Source of the DNA: Halomonas eurihalina
GTDB lineage: Bacteria > Pseudomonadota > Gammaproteobacteria > Pseudomonadales > Halomonadaceae
Direction of reading: 5' to 3'
NCBI RefSeq assembly: GCF_008274785.1
Contig: NZ_VTPU01000001.1
Span: forward strand, 186,001-250,000
DNA: 64,000 nt
Each line of letters opens with the position of its first letter. Position 1 is the stretch's first letter. Shown piece by piece: positions 17,913-27,387 of this stretch. The notes beneath the pieces are model-generated. The model did not search any database. It was given only the letters and a program-made list of their open reading frames with translations, and was not told where the DNA came from. Both the position numbers and the translations under genes were made by a program.

Positions 17913-18158
17913 ATGACTTTTAACGACTATGACGATATAGTCAGTGCGGCTATATCAGGCAACGAACACCTTGTTGATGAATTCAAAGTTTATTTCGACC
18001 CATCTTTGTCTGGATATATTGTATTTAAATACAAACTCAAAGACAGAGAAGTAAAAGCTTCATTCCTCGGGATGAACGATTTTTCCAATAAAGGACTAGA
18101 TTGGAGCTGCGAATGGGTCAGGCATTGCTTTGATGGGTTCGTCGGAGGCGATTCGTAA
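17913..18158 (+). CDS. unknown small acidic protein
   Basis: An 81-residue acidic protein (MTFNDYDDIVSAAISGNEHL, then DWSCEWVRHCFDGFV) with GAGGAA 5 bases before ATG. It has no signal peptide or membrane segment. AT-rich, converging on the tail module. An immunity-type or anti-phage accessory role is possible, but nothing specific is recognised. Confidence 0.55.
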   Translation: MTFNDYDDIVSAAISGNEHLVDEFKVYFDPSLSGYIVFKYKLKDREVKASFLGMNDFSNKGLDWSCEWVRHCFDGFVGGDS

Positions 18159-18235
18159 CGAGAGTTTTTATCCATGGCAATGCCACTATCTTTGATCGTC
18201 GAGTGCTGGAGCGAGCGCCCAGTACTCGATCATGA

Positions 18236-20929
18236 TCACGCCGGCGGCGTGGCGTCGTCGTAATAGTACACACGCGGGTCATCGATCACGGCTGACACCG
18301 ACACCCCCTCGTTTCCGCGCGGCTTGATGTCGGTGATCAGCGCCTGCCAGGACCACGTCTCAGTCGTGCCAAAATGCACGAACGGCGGTTGCATATCGTC
18401 GCTGATCGTCGGGGCACTGGGTGCCGTAGCCACGACAAGGAACGGGTCGCTGCCGGGCTGGGCCGGGTACGGCGGTGTCAGCTTGCCGTCCGGTTTGCGC
18501 CAGGCAATCACGTGTGACGCCCCATCAACCCAGTCGAATTCTTCGCTCACCTCCAGGGTCACCGTGCCGGCCTGGTCATCGTATGCCGCGGCCTTTACCC
18601 AGGCGGACTGGCCATAGCCCGGCACGTCCGAGGCAATGCCGGCGTGGCTCATGTAGCTGGAGTTGAGCGCGTCGAGTTCCGTCGGGAACTTGAACTGCGT
18701 GCGGCGGTACGCCAGGCGGGCTCGCTCGCGCATCCCCAGGCGGTAGGCCTGAGTGCGGCTCATGGCAGCGTCGAACTGCACTTTCTTCGCCCTGATCCCT
18801 TGGTCACCGGGCAGCCGGCACTCGACGGTCTCCTCGGTCCATGTATCGGGATTGATAAACGTCACGTCGATACCGTCGTTGTCGTCCGGTTTCGGCATGG
18901 CCGTAGTGCGGCGTAGCGGTCCACTCATGTTCTGGGCGCTGTAGCCGTGCTGGGGCAGCCCACCGCGTGGCTCGTCGCGTACCGGGCGGATCTGGCCACG
19001 GTCGATGGTCAGCTCGGCGAACCCGACGCGGAGCGCCGCGTTGATGATCTCCTTGACCGTACTGTCATCGCGATGCACGGCGTTGTACTCATCGCCCCGG
19101 CTATCCCAAATGCCGGCCAGGCGGTCGAACTCGCCCAAGTTCAGCTTGTCATCGGTGTAGCCCACCGCTTTCGCCACATGCATCGCATACGCCGCTGGCA
19201 AGCGTGTTGGCTGTGGCGCAGTCCAGGCCCCGTTCTCGCGCACCGGTAGCTTGCGTGTCAGCCGCACCGAGATCTGGTTTTCGGTCTGGCTGGCGATGGT
19301 ATCGCTGCCAGTAATCGTCAGCGCGATCACGGTCACACCCGGATAGCTGGTGGCATGCGGGTGCCGGGAACGCAGGCCGTACCACTCGAGTCGGTCCATG
19401 TCCTGCGTCGAGTTGCTCTCCGCACTCACCCGGCGCATCTGCACCTCGGGCGTCATCGCCGGGATCGACTCGCGGAACGTCCAGCCCAACTGGTCGCGGG
19501 TCGCGCCCTCGACGGTCCGGCTCACCGTGGTCCAGGTCGTGGTGCCCTGCTCGCGGTAGCGAAACTCAATGGTCCGCTGCACGCGATCCACGTCACCACC
19601 GTCAGCATGACCCAGCCCCTGGGGGGCAAATACGTCGAACTCCAGGGTGTCGGTCGTTTCGCCCTCCGGGCACGCCAGGAATATGGATGACCAGATGCCG
19701 GCGTACTCCTGATCGTCCACCTCGACTAGGGCATTGCTGGTGGTGACCAGCGGGAACCCGGCCCAATTGCTGACCGGCGTGCCGTCTATCTCGTAGCGCA
19801 CCGTAACGCCGTCCTGGGTGATCGACTCAATGACATGCAGCGCACGAGGGTCGGCGTAGTTGGGCCGGCGAATGACGCGGTTGTAGCTGCCCGGCGTCCA
19901 GTCGGAGACGGGCTCGGCTGGATCTCCGCCCTCGAGCGTCATCTGATCAGGACTGCCAGGCGTATAGGACGTGATGCGCAGGCCGTTTCCTGATTCGTCG
20001 CCCGGCTGGTGGATATAGATGATCGCCCCGACCTCGGGCTCGAAATGCGCGAATGATCCATGGAACACATTGGGATCGCTACCGCCGCCGGTCACGTCGA
20101 AATCGATGGGCAGCTCGATGGTCAACTGCGTGCCCTCTGCCCAGCTATCCGGGGGGCCATCTGGCGTAGTGATCGAGGTGCCGTCGAACGTGTGCGTCCC
20201 GGTCCAGGATTTCTGCAGATCCCGGGACGATTTGAGGCGCAGCCCGCTGCCGCCGGCGCTCGGCCCCACCTCGGGGGCGTTGTACCAGTTTTGGTGGGCA
20301 ACGTGGCCAGTCACGTCCTCACCCGGGCCGAACGCGCTGAGATCCACCGCTGTGCCAAGTGACGTCACCGGCGTTTCACCGATCTTGATGTCGCTCGGCT
20401 GGATGTCGAATTCTCCCAACCCGACACACAGCAGCAAATCCAGGGCCTGTTTTTTGGGCTCGACGAAATATCGACGCGTCGCCGAGATGTAGTCGGGGTT
20501 CATCTTGACGCGCCCGGCGATGTCGGGAATCAGATCCCCCAGCCGCACCTGGTTGCCCTCGGCGCTCACCTCGAGCAGCTTGCTGCCCTTGCTCGAGCTG
20601 TTGCGCTGGGTCGGCAATGAGGGCTTGAGGAACACGGTGGCGGCGATGGCCACCACCGCCGCGATGGCTGCTGCGATCAACGTACCAGGATCGCCCGGGT
20701 GCGGTCGCAACTCGACGGTAGTATCAGCCCCCAGCCACACGCTCTCCCATTCGCTAGGCGGCACCAGACGGTCGTTGACGGCAACGATCAAGGGGTGATG
20801 ATCAGCATCGTAACACCGATAGCTTGGCGAGCACTCGCGCAGCCATGCGTTCAGGGTCTTGCCCACGACCTCCCATTCTTTAACCGGGGCGCTGGGCATA
20901 TCGGAGGGGTACAGGCGGATCAGTGCCAT
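18236..20929 (-). CDS. tail tip / host specificity protein (TipJ family)
   Basis: An 897-residue protein that forms the central tail tip and contacts the host surface. The N-terminus (ALIRLYPSD) is followed near residue 90 by a membrane-like stretch (GTLIAAAIAAVVAIAATVFL), then GNQVRLGDLIPDIAGRVKM and QALDLLLCVGLGEFDI, the usual TipJ/J opening. Fibronectin-like beta segments fill the middle. Start at 20929 follows the NlpC/P60 stop by 10 bases, the lambda K-I-J order without an I homologue. It is the last gene of the leftward late operon. Confidence 0.85.
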   Translation of the reverse strand: MALIRLYPSDMPSAPVKEWEVVGKTLNAWLRECSPSYRCYDADHHPLIVAVNDRLVPPSEWESVWLGADTTVELRPHPGDPGTLIAAAIAAVVAIAATVFLKPSLPTQRNSSSKGSKLLEVSAEGNQVRLGDLIPDIAGRVKMNPDYISATRRYFVEPKKQALDLLLCVGLGEFDIQPSDIKIGETPVTSLGTAVDLSAFGPGEDVTGHVAHQNWYNAPEVGPSAGGSGLRLKSSRDLQKSWTGTHTFDGTSITTPDGPPDSWAEGTQLTIELPIDFDVTGGGSDPNVFHGSFAHFEPEVGAIIYIHQPGDESGNGLRITSYTPGSPDQMTLEGGDPAEPVSDWTPGSYNRVIRRPNYADPRALHVIESITQDGVTVRYEIDGTPVSNWAGFPLVTTSNALVEVDDQEYAGIWSSIFLACPEGETTDTLEFDVFAPQGLGHADGGDVDRVQRTIEFRYREQGTTTWTTVSRTVEGATRDQLGWTFRESIPAMTPEVQMRRVSAESNSTQDMDRLEWYGLRSRHPHATSYPGVTVIALTITGSDTIASQTENQISVRLTRKLPVRENGAWTAPQPTRLPAAYAMHVAKAVGYTDDKLNLGEFDRLAGIWDSRGDEYNAVHRDDSTVKEIINAALRVGFAELTIDRGQIRPVRDEPRGGLPQHGYSAQNMSGPLRRTTAMPKPDDNDGIDVTFINPDTWTEETVECRLPGDQGIRAKKVQFDAAMSRTQAYRLGMRERARLAYRRTQFKFPTELDALNSSYMSHAGIASDVPGYGQSAWVKAAAYDDQAGTVTLEVSEEFDWVDGASHVIAWRKPDGKLTPPYPAQPGSDPFLVVATAPSAPTISDDMQPPFVHFGTTETWSWQALITDIKPRGNEGVSVSAVIDDPRVYYYDDATPPA

Positions 20930-20939
20930 ATCAGGTCCA

Positions 20940-21326
20940 TCAGTGATAATAGAGAACGCGCAGGTTGCGGGCCTCGAAATCCGGCAGGTAATCCCAGCGT
21001 GGGCCGGTGGCCTTTCCTGTTTCGAGCACAGCCAAGCGGCCATTGAGCTCGACAACAACGGCAACATGAGTGCACAGCCGTCCATGCCAGACCTCGGCAA
21101 TCGCTCCTGCCCTCGGCTCGCACGGCGACAGTGAACGATTCGCATGCCGTGCAGCAGCGGTCATCGCCCGCTTGTCGTCGTCACCGGCGAACCGGTAATG
21201 CGGCATCCACGGCAGGCCGAATATCTCGGCACGCACCGCGCGGACCAGGCCGTAGCAGTCATACGCATCGGGACCGCGCCCGCCGAACTCGTAGCGGGTC
21301 TGCATGTAGCGTTGCAGAGGATGCAT
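20940..21326 (-). CDS. tail assembly NlpC/P60 peptidase
   Basis: A 128-residue NlpC/P60 domain protein: catalytic Cys in DAYDCYGLVRAV and His in CTHVAVVVE. It corresponds to the peptidase half of lambda K and is thought to process or carry the tail tip through peptidoglycan. Between a DUF1833 gene and the tip gene. Confidence 0.85.
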   Translation of the reverse strand: MHPLQRYMQTRYEFGGRGPDAYDCYGLVRAVRAEIFGLPWMPHYRFAGDDDKRAMTAAARHANRSLSPCEPRAGAIAEVWHGRLCTHVAVVVELNGRLAVLETGKATGPRWDYLPDFEARNLRVLYYH

Positions 21327-21328
21327 GA

Positions 21329-21823
21329 TCAGCCTATGTGCTTGAGCCCAGGGAATCGCTGGACGGTATAGCGCTCGCGAGGATAGCCCGTGCCGATGAT
21401 GTCGAAGAATGACGACGTCAACTGGGCGCGGGCATCCTCGAAGTCGGCATCGTAGAGCACGAACTGGATCGGCGGCTTGGCGGGTGCACTGAGATCCGAG
21501 GACAGATACTCGCGGTAGATGACATCGACCGGGATCCCATCCGCCAGCGCTGCGTCGATAGCCCGCTCCGCCTCACCGGTGACGTTCTCGACAGCGAACG
21601 TCAGGGGCTGCTGCCCGCTGGCATTGCGCTCGGGCAGCACCACCTTCATGGCCGACGCGAGGAACCCGACCGTCTCACCGGTTTCCAGGGTCACCACGTG
21701 GTCTTCATAGCCGTCACAGATGCGGATGGTCTGCGACGGCGAGATGATCTCGAGTGTGTCGATACGCACGTGGCCGGACAGTGCCGAGGCATAGACGGTT
21801 TCGAGAAGGTCGTCCATATTCAC
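21329..21823 (-). CDS. DUF1833 family tail protein
   Basis: A 164-residue protein with the DUF1833 pattern (LEIISPSQTIRICDGYEDHV, then ALADGIPVDVIYREYLSSD). These lie in the lambda L/M position next to the NlpC/P60 gene and are tail-tip hub components. Two bases separate it from the peptidase gene. Confidence 0.75.
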   Translation of the reverse strand: MNMDDLLETVYASALSGHVRIDTLEIISPSQTIRICDGYEDHVVTLETGETVGFLASAMKVVLPERNASGQQPLTFAVENVTGEAERAIDAALADGIPVDVIYREYLSSDLSAPAKPPIQFVLYDADFEDARAQLTSSFFDIIGTGYPRERYTVQRFPGLKHIG

Positions 21824-21829
21824 CCCGGC

Positions 21830-22585
21830 TCAGATGGCGATACCTAGCTCAGACATACGCGTCTGACTGCGTTGGTACACGGCAGTCAGCTCGGATGCCG
21901 TCAGCGCGTGATCGAACGCAATGAACTCGGCAAAATCGAGCGTCGACGCCGGCAGGTTGACGTTGGTGTAACGAGGGTTACCCAGACCAATCGGCGTGTC
22001 TGAATTGCTGTATTCCCCCGCCACGCTGAATACGCTCTCAACCGGCGACTCACCGCCCAGCAGCGCCGTGCGCCGCATGTTGTTGGTGTCGGAGAAATCC
22101 CGCGCCGAGGCGACGAAATACCACTTCCCCACTTCTGGGGCTGAACTACTGAGCTCCATTACACCCTGGGTAGAGCCGCGGTAGTTGGTGACGATCTTGG
22201 CGCCGGTGTTATCCGTGTAGGCACTGCCCCCGTTGTCGTCACCGATATTGCCGAAGATCATCTGGAACTCGATGTCGCTGACAAAACGCACCACAGCGCA
22301 GAACGTATCGATGGGTGCCGGAGTGTCATCAATGATGTCGGTCAGCAGCGCATTGCCCGCCGTGTTGATGAGCGTGACATGGTTGTCGGTGTAGCTCGCC
22401 GATCCTCCCTGGTCGGTGAGCTGTCGCCCATTGACGCGTCCCATCAGGCTATCGACGCCTCGGGTGAACACCCAGTGGTCATATGACTGATCCTCGAGAT
22501 TGTCGAGGCGCCGGACGTCCTCCGAGGGAATGACCGGCAGGCTGGCGTCGCCGGAGACGACCGGCAACTTGAAAAAGAGGCTCAT
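21830..22585 (-). CDS. LamG/concanavalin-like structural tail protein
   Basis: A 251-residue protein. FCAVVRFVSDIEFQMIFGNIG, GKWYFVASARDF and LDFAEFIAFDHALTASEL form the strand pattern of a LamG-like jelly roll with the final FDHALTASEL tail motif. A carbohydrate-binding decoration or receptor-contact role at the tail tip is likely; it sits just downstream of the esterase-bearing tailspike. Confidence 0.65.
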   Translation of the reverse strand: MSLFFKLPVVSGDASLPVIPSEDVRRLDNLEDQSYDHWVFTRGVDSLMGRVNGRQLTDQGGSASYTDNHVTLINTAGNALLTDIIDDTPAPIDTFCAVVRFVSDIEFQMIFGNIGDDNGGSAYTDNTGAKIVTNYRGSTQGVMELSSSAPEVGKWYFVASARDFSDTNNMRRTALLGGESPVESVFSVAGEYSNSDTPIGLGNPRYTNVNLPASTLDFAEFIAFDHALTASELTAVYQRSQTRMSELGIAI

Positions 22586-22587
22586 GA

Positions 22588-24438
22588 TTACTCTCCCAAC
22601 TCGATGGCTTGCAGCTCAAATGCAGGGCTGACGTGGTATAGAGGGCGTTCGATGGATTCGATGGTGATGGTGTCGGGCGTGCTGTCCCGCAGATTGCCGG
22701 ATCCGCCACTCTCGATGCCGAGGCCAGTGCCCAGGTGATCCAGGGCGTAACGGACGATGACGTCGCCCGTCGGGGTGCTGGCAAGATCGAGCACCACATC
22801 GTCGCCATCAATCGAGATACTGTTGATCGTGGCAGCGACGCCGCCATCGGTGATCTGGAACCCGTTATCCGTGGTCGCTGCGAGCGTGGTGTCGTCGAGC
22901 ACCAGGGGCCGCGTCGGCACATCGAATCTGACGCGGATCTGTGTCCCTCGATAGGTGGCCGATACGGGGCTGAGCCAGCGCGGTTTCTCGCCGCCGATCA
23001 TCCAGTCGGTATAGGCACGCCCGAAGTAGGCGCCCATCCACTTGTACCCTGCGGCGGTCAGATGCAAACCATCTGCATTGTGCGGGAGGTGGTAAGTGGG
23101 CGTGGCCAGCGCGATCAGCGAATTGCGCTGTGCCGACGCGAGCTGCGCCAGAGCGACGCCATCATTCTCCTGTACTCGGCTGGAACACTGATACGTCAAC
23201 AGGGGGACGGTGGAGGTCTGGCCAGTGATGCCCCGGGCATCGGCATCAATGTCGGCCTGCAGCGTCTCCAGCTCAGTCAGGTACTCGCTGAAACTCAGCC
23301 CATCGGACGTGGCATCCGCCTCGCCCTGGACCCAGGCCAGCACACGCAGTGCATAGTCATTTTCGAGGGCGTAGGCGTTACTGATATGAGCCAGCAGGTG
23401 ATCGCTGTACCAGGCTGTGCCGCGCTTGAGGCCGAGAATCGAGGTGCCGCCCTGGCCGGCAGAACTGGACAGGATGGTGTGGTCGGCAGGGCGCACGCCG
23501 TGATTGATCGCCATGGTGGTGCTGGCGTAGTTGGCTGCCCCCGAGCACGGCGTCTCCCCGCGGTTAGTGCCACCATCCGGAGCCTGCAGCTCATCCTCGA
23601 CCAAGGGTTTGAGGCTGGAGAAATCACCGTCGGCGGCGCGTGGGCCGCCCGCGAATGTCAGGTTGCCGTAGGGCTGGGAGGTGCTGATCACCGGCGTCCC
23701 CTTGGCGCCAATCGACAGCGACTGGCCGTAGAACAACATATGGTTGACTGCGCGCACCACCGAGACGAGGCGATTGAGCCCAGCGCCGACGAGCTGGCCG
23801 TTATCCTGGTCATACCCCAGCAGGATGCGCCCCGCCGCATCCGTGAACATGGGCAGCACAGGGCCAGAGCCCACATACTCCGCGGAGCCGTAGTCTCCCA
23901 GGGAGTAGTCGATCGATGCCCGGACGCCAGGCTTTGTGGGGAGCCCCTTGCCGAAAATCAGCTTGGAGGCGGTGTCATACCCCAACAGGATGCGGTAATC
24001 CTCGTCAGTCACGATGGGGATGTGCTGGCCGGCCCCGGCGTATTCCGTGACTCCCGACCCCAAGTCCATCTTGGCGTTGGCCGCCACTACCATCGATAGG
24101 ATGACCGCCGCCGCGCTGGGGTAGGATTTGACCAGCGTGGCTTCCCCCGCATCATTGCGATACAGCGTCAGGAAGTCGTCGTCACCGGTCGACGGCACGC
24201 TGAAGAATTGGCCGTCTACCGTCAACCCCAGCGCCGTCGCGGTATCCGGGTACACCGCCCCGGCGACCAGGCTCTCGCCGAGGGCTTCCATCCAAGACAG
24301 CGTTTTACGGGTGTTCCCCAAGCGATCAACCCAGGTTTTGCCACCCTTGTCCAAGAGTGCGCGGTCCAGCCCTCGGGCATTGTCTTGTAGATCGCGAGGA
24401 TCGGCCGAACCGATGGGGTTGCCAGTGTTATTGGCCAT
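22588..24438 (-). CDS. tailspike/fibre with SGNH (sialate O-acetylesterase-like) domain
   Basis: A 616-residue protein. The first ~230 residues hold a particle-binding start (SADPRDLQDNARGLDRALLD) and repeated EYxGxG...PxxTDxxxRILLGYD units (at least two copies, ~130-215). Residues ~235-480 match SGNH hydrolases: LFYGQSLSIG (Ser), WVQGEADA, and NADGLHLTAAGY (Asp/His). A beta-rich C-terminus follows. It probably removes O-acetyl groups from a surface polysaccharide used as receptor. AGGA precedes the start; a terminator lies just upstream. Confidence 0.75.
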   Translation of the reverse strand: MANNTGNPIGSADPRDLQDNARGLDRALLDKGGKTWVDRLGNTRKTLSWMEALGESLVAGAVYPDTATALGLTVDGQFFSVPSTGDDDFLTLYRNDAGEATLVKSYPSAAAVILSMVVAANAKMDLGSGVTEYAGAGQHIPIVTDEDYRILLGYDTASKLIFGKGLPTKPGVRASIDYSLGDYGSAEYVGSGPVLPMFTDAAGRILLGYDQDNGQLVGAGLNRLVSVVRAVNHMLFYGQSLSIGAKGTPVISTSQPYGNLTFAGGPRAADGDFSSLKPLVEDELQAPDGGTNRGETPCSGAANYASTTMAINHGVRPADHTILSSSAGQGGTSILGLKRGTAWYSDHLLAHISNAYALENDYALRVLAWVQGEADATSDGLSFSEYLTELETLQADIDADARGITGQTSTVPLLTYQCSSRVQENDGVALAQLASAQRNSLIALATPTYHLPHNADGLHLTAAGYKWMGAYFGRAYTDWMIGGEKPRWLSPVSATYRGTQIRVRFDVPTRPLVLDDTTLAATTDNGFQITDGGVAATINSISIDGDDVVLDLASTPTGDVIVRYALDHLGTGLGIESGGSGNLRDSTPDTITIESIERPLYHVSPAFELQAIELGE

Positions 24439-24462
24439 GGCGTTGTCCTGTCATCCGGGCAC

Positions 24463-24486
24463 AAAAAAGCCGCCCGGAGGCGGCTT
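24463..24486 (-). terminator. intrinsic terminator inside the tail operon
   Basis: On the minus strand AAGCCGCC-TCCG-GGCGGCTT is followed by TTTT, between the 152-residue tail gene and the tailspike gene. Its shape matches the terminator at 27345-27368, including the downstream GTGCC. Confidence 0.8.
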
Positions 24487-24511
24487 GTGGTCTATCGGGT
24501 GTCGGGAGCGG

Positions 24512-24970
24512 CTACTGCTCGGGCCAGTCCCGGTTCATGGCAATGTCGAAGATACTGCCGAAGCGCACGTACTCGGGACCGTAGAGGATCCAGTCGCGGT
24601 CCATGGTGGGGCGTTCGCGGATCTCTAGGCGCGCCCGCATCTTGTAGTAATTGGCGACCAGCTGAGGGCCCTGGTACATGCCGAAGAAGTGGCACTCGTA
24701 TTCACGCATGCCCATCGGGGTGCGCAGCGGGCAGTTGAACCAGAGCGTGCCGTCATTCAGCGACTCCTTGAACCAGCCCTCGAAGTAGAGCGCCTGGCCC
24801 TCGTCCAGCAGCCACGTGACCGTGACCCGGCTGGGCACCGAGGTGAAACGCTGCCGGTAGCGGCTGCGACCGCTCTCCATCTGGGTCCGCATCATCGGCG
24901 AGACATGATTGAGGTCGTAATCTTCGCGCAGCGGTACCGGCAAGAGATCACGCGGATACGGCTCGGCCAT
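24512..24970 (-). CDS. minor tail protein, unknown
   Basis: A 152-residue protein (MAEPYPRDLLPVPLREDYDL; RVTVTWLLDEGQALYFEGWF; YECHFFGMYQGPQLVANYYK). Position directly after the tape measure gene corresponds to lambda M-type minor tail proteins. No catalytic motif seen. It abuts the tape measure gene's stop at 24970. Confidence 0.65.
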   Translation of the reverse strand: MAEPYPRDLLPVPLREDYDLNHVSPMMRTQMESGRSRYRQRFTSVPSRVTVTWLLDEGQALYFEGWFKESLNDGTLWFNCPLRTPMGMREYECHFFGMYQGPQLVANYYKMRARLEIRERPTMDRDWILYGPEYVRFGSIFDIAMNRDWPEQ

Positions 24971-27330
24971 CAGTCGCCCCTTGGACCCAGGTTGTATTTG
25001 GTGGTGATGAGATCATGCAGCTCCTGCTCCCCGCTGACGTTGGCCAGAACCACGTCGATGATGCGCTGGTCGCCCTCGAAGCGGTCGTCGACACGGCGCA
25101 CCGCCATTGGCTCGCCTTCGTTGCGAACGTTGACCTCCAGGGGGCCGCCACTTCGACCGCCCGACTCCTGGCCGGCGATCACGCGATCCAGCGTGCGATC
25201 GAGCTTGTCGCTGGTCTCGCTGGTGGTGACGCGCTCGCCCTCCTGGAGTAACCAGGTGCCCGTCTCCGGGACAGAGTCGATGCCGTCGTGGGCCATCCCG
25301 GCCAGCGCCATCCCTTCTGCCACCGCGGTTGTCGCTGTGATCCCGGCAGTTGCCGCCGCCGCGTTGCCACCGAATGACGCCAGAGATGCCATGGCAGCGG
25401 CAGGCGCGTAGGCAGACGCAATGGATGTGCCGGTGGCCGCCGCCTGGGTCACAGCGGCCGTCTGCGCGGTCGTTGCCATAGATTGCGTGGCTGCCTGCAC
25501 GGCTTGATAGGCCAACCATTGCGCTGCCATCTCGCCCAGGGCATTAACGACGGATCGCGCCATGCCTTCAAAGACACCCCGCGTCGCCTCACCCAGTGAC
25601 TTGGCATCGAAGATGACGGACTCAAAGGCATCACCGAAGCGGGACGAGAAATTGTCGATGGTGTTGCCGGCAAGTTCATCAAAGTCGGTGAAGGCTTCCT
25701 CCGCCCCCTGGAGCCACTGCTCCCAGTAGCCGCCCTCCTCCCCATCCATCCTTATGCCGGATGGGTCCAGAATATCGTAGGCTTGCCCAGGCTCCTGTTC
25801 GCTTCGCTGGTTCTCCTTCAGTCGATCCAGGGCATCGGCATAACGATCAGCGCTGATCTCGCCTTGCTCATATGCAGCGGACAGAAGCTGTTGCTGCTCC
25901 AGGTACTGCTGCTGCATTGCCTCGACGGGATAGAGCTCCTCAAGCAAGCCACGATATGCTTCCTGTTGGCGCTCTATTTCACGAGCTGCCTCCCGCGCAG
26001 CTTTCGAGATGCCATCACTACTGCCGTCGTCATCATTGTCCCCGGTCCCGAGACTGGGGATGTCCGACTCCCTCAAGAACCACTGATCCAGCGGCTTGAA
26101 CTGATCCTTGTAGGCGTTGCTGACGATCTCGTCCCGGCGTCGCTCGACCTCGTCGAAGAACTCGTCAAGGCGTTTTGAAGGAGACTCTGCATCTAAGAGG
26201 TCATCCAACTCAATACGGGACAGGTTTCTATTCCCCAAAGCCTTTTCAAACTGCTGGTCTATCCGATCCATAAATTCGGAATCGCCAAACTTCCCTAACG
26301 GCTCAATCTCTCCGACACCAGGCAGCTTGTTAAACAACTCAATAAGGTGATTAACCTTACTTATCGTACCGTCTAGAAATTCACTAACAGACGTCCATGC
26401 TTCCCTCGCAAACTCTGCAACGGCAAGGTTCATGTCATCCGTCCCCACCTCTACGCGCTTACTCAATATGCGAAGATCATGGTATTTATCTAGCAGGAGA
26501 CTAATAGATTGCAAGCTTGATTCGATAGCAGCTTGAATGGCCTCACCCATCCCTCCAGCATCTCTTGCCGCTTCATTAAATCGGTCGGCAACTTCGAGAA
26601 TGACAGGAGAAAGCTCCACAGCCAGAGCGTCACGCGCTGAATCCGTAACCAGTGTCGTCCTGTCCAGCGCGTCGTTGGCAGCCTCAATCACGGAGGCATC
26701 GATCATGTCGATGGCAAGACCGTAATCCTCGATCTCCTGAACAGCATCGCGAATCGCATCGCCACCACTCTCGAACAGCTTCACCGTTTCTCGACCGCCG
26801 GACATCAGCTTGTCCGCTATCGATGTTCGCGCGGCTGTCGAATCCAGCTGAGAAATTCTGTCCGAGATCAATGCCAGCTGGTCAGGCAGTGGCATATCTG
26901 CCAGCTCAGAGGCTTCAATCCCAAGCGCCTCATACGCTTCTTTCGCCTCGCCAGTTCCCCGAATGGTGTCACCAAGGCGCTTGTTATAGGAGAGCAGCGA
27001 TCCCTCGAGGCGGCCCTGCGCGATACCCGCATCTTCGGCCGCACGTGTGACGCCTCGCAACTCACCAATGGTGGCATCCACCTGGCGCGCCAGCTTGACC
27101 TGAGTGTCGATGCTATCCATGCCTGCCTTGGTGTAGGCATAGATTCCCGCGCCAGCAGCAGCCACAGCGGCCGTTGATGCAGCGACGGTGGCGGTGACCG
27201 CTTTCACCGATGAAGAAATATCCTTCATCGTTTTCTTGGTATGACGGGCAGCCTTGTCCAGTGGACCAGTAAATCCACCTGTCCGCGTAACCAGGTCGAG
27301 CGTCAACTGGCCAAGAGATCGAGTAGACAT
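24970..27330 (-). CDS. tail tape measure protein
   Basis: A 786-residue protein: N-terminal RSLGQLTLDLVTRTGGFTGPLDKAARHTKKT, long helical coiled segments, a hydrophobic Ala-rich region near residues 625-690 (TAAVTQAAATGTSIASAYAP) and a C-terminal segment with DGIDSVPETGTWLLQEGE, common in lambda-H-type proteins. Length predicts a tail of roughly 110-120 nm by the usual ~0.15 nm per residue. Start at 27330 is set by GGAG. It lies behind a terminator and the tail chaperones. Confidence 0.9.
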   Translation of the reverse strand: MSTRSLGQLTLDLVTRTGGFTGPLDKAARHTKKTMKDISSSVKAVTATVAASTAAVAAAGAGIYAYTKAGMDSIDTQVKLARQVDATIGELRGVTRAAEDAGIAQGRLEGSLLSYNKRLGDTIRGTGEAKEAYEALGIEASELADMPLPDQLALISDRISQLDSTAARTSIADKLMSGGRETVKLFESGGDAIRDAVQEIEDYGLAIDMIDASVIEAANDALDRTTLVTDSARDALAVELSPVILEVADRFNEAARDAGGMGEAIQAAIESSLQSISLLLDKYHDLRILSKRVEVGTDDMNLAVAEFAREAWTSVSEFLDGTISKVNHLIELFNKLPGVGEIEPLGKFGDSEFMDRIDQQFEKALGNRNLSRIELDDLLDAESPSKRLDEFFDEVERRRDEIVSNAYKDQFKPLDQWFLRESDIPSLGTGDNDDDGSSDGISKAAREAAREIERQQEAYRGLLEELYPVEAMQQQYLEQQQLLSAAYEQGEISADRYADALDRLKENQRSEQEPGQAYDILDPSGIRMDGEEGGYWEQWLQGAEEAFTDFDELAGNTIDNFSSRFGDAFESVIFDAKSLGEATRGVFEGMARSVVNALGEMAAQWLAYQAVQAATQSMATTAQTAAVTQAAATGTSIASAYAPAAAMASLASFGGNAAAATAGITATTAVAEGMALAGMAHDGIDSVPETGTWLLQEGERVTTSETSDKLDRTLDRVIAGQESGGRSGGPLEVNVRNEGEPMAVRRVDDRFEGDQRIIDVVLANVSGEQELHDLITTKYNLGPRGD

Positions 27331-27344
27331 GCTTACTCCAGGCA

Positions 27345-27368
27345 CAAAAAAACCGCCCGAAGGCGGTT
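27345..27368 (-). terminator. intrinsic terminator downstream of the PH-domain gene
   Basis: On the minus strand AACCGCC-TTCG-GGCGGTT runs straight into seven T. Read-through is required for tape measure expression unless another promoter exists, so late antitermination is implied. Confidence 0.85.
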
Positions 27369-27387
27369 AGTTGTATTCAATAACGAA

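Noticed and set aside
22735..24099. 454-codon plus frame opposite the tailspike gene
   Set aside because: Shadow frame; the tailspike has SGNH motifs and correct synteny.
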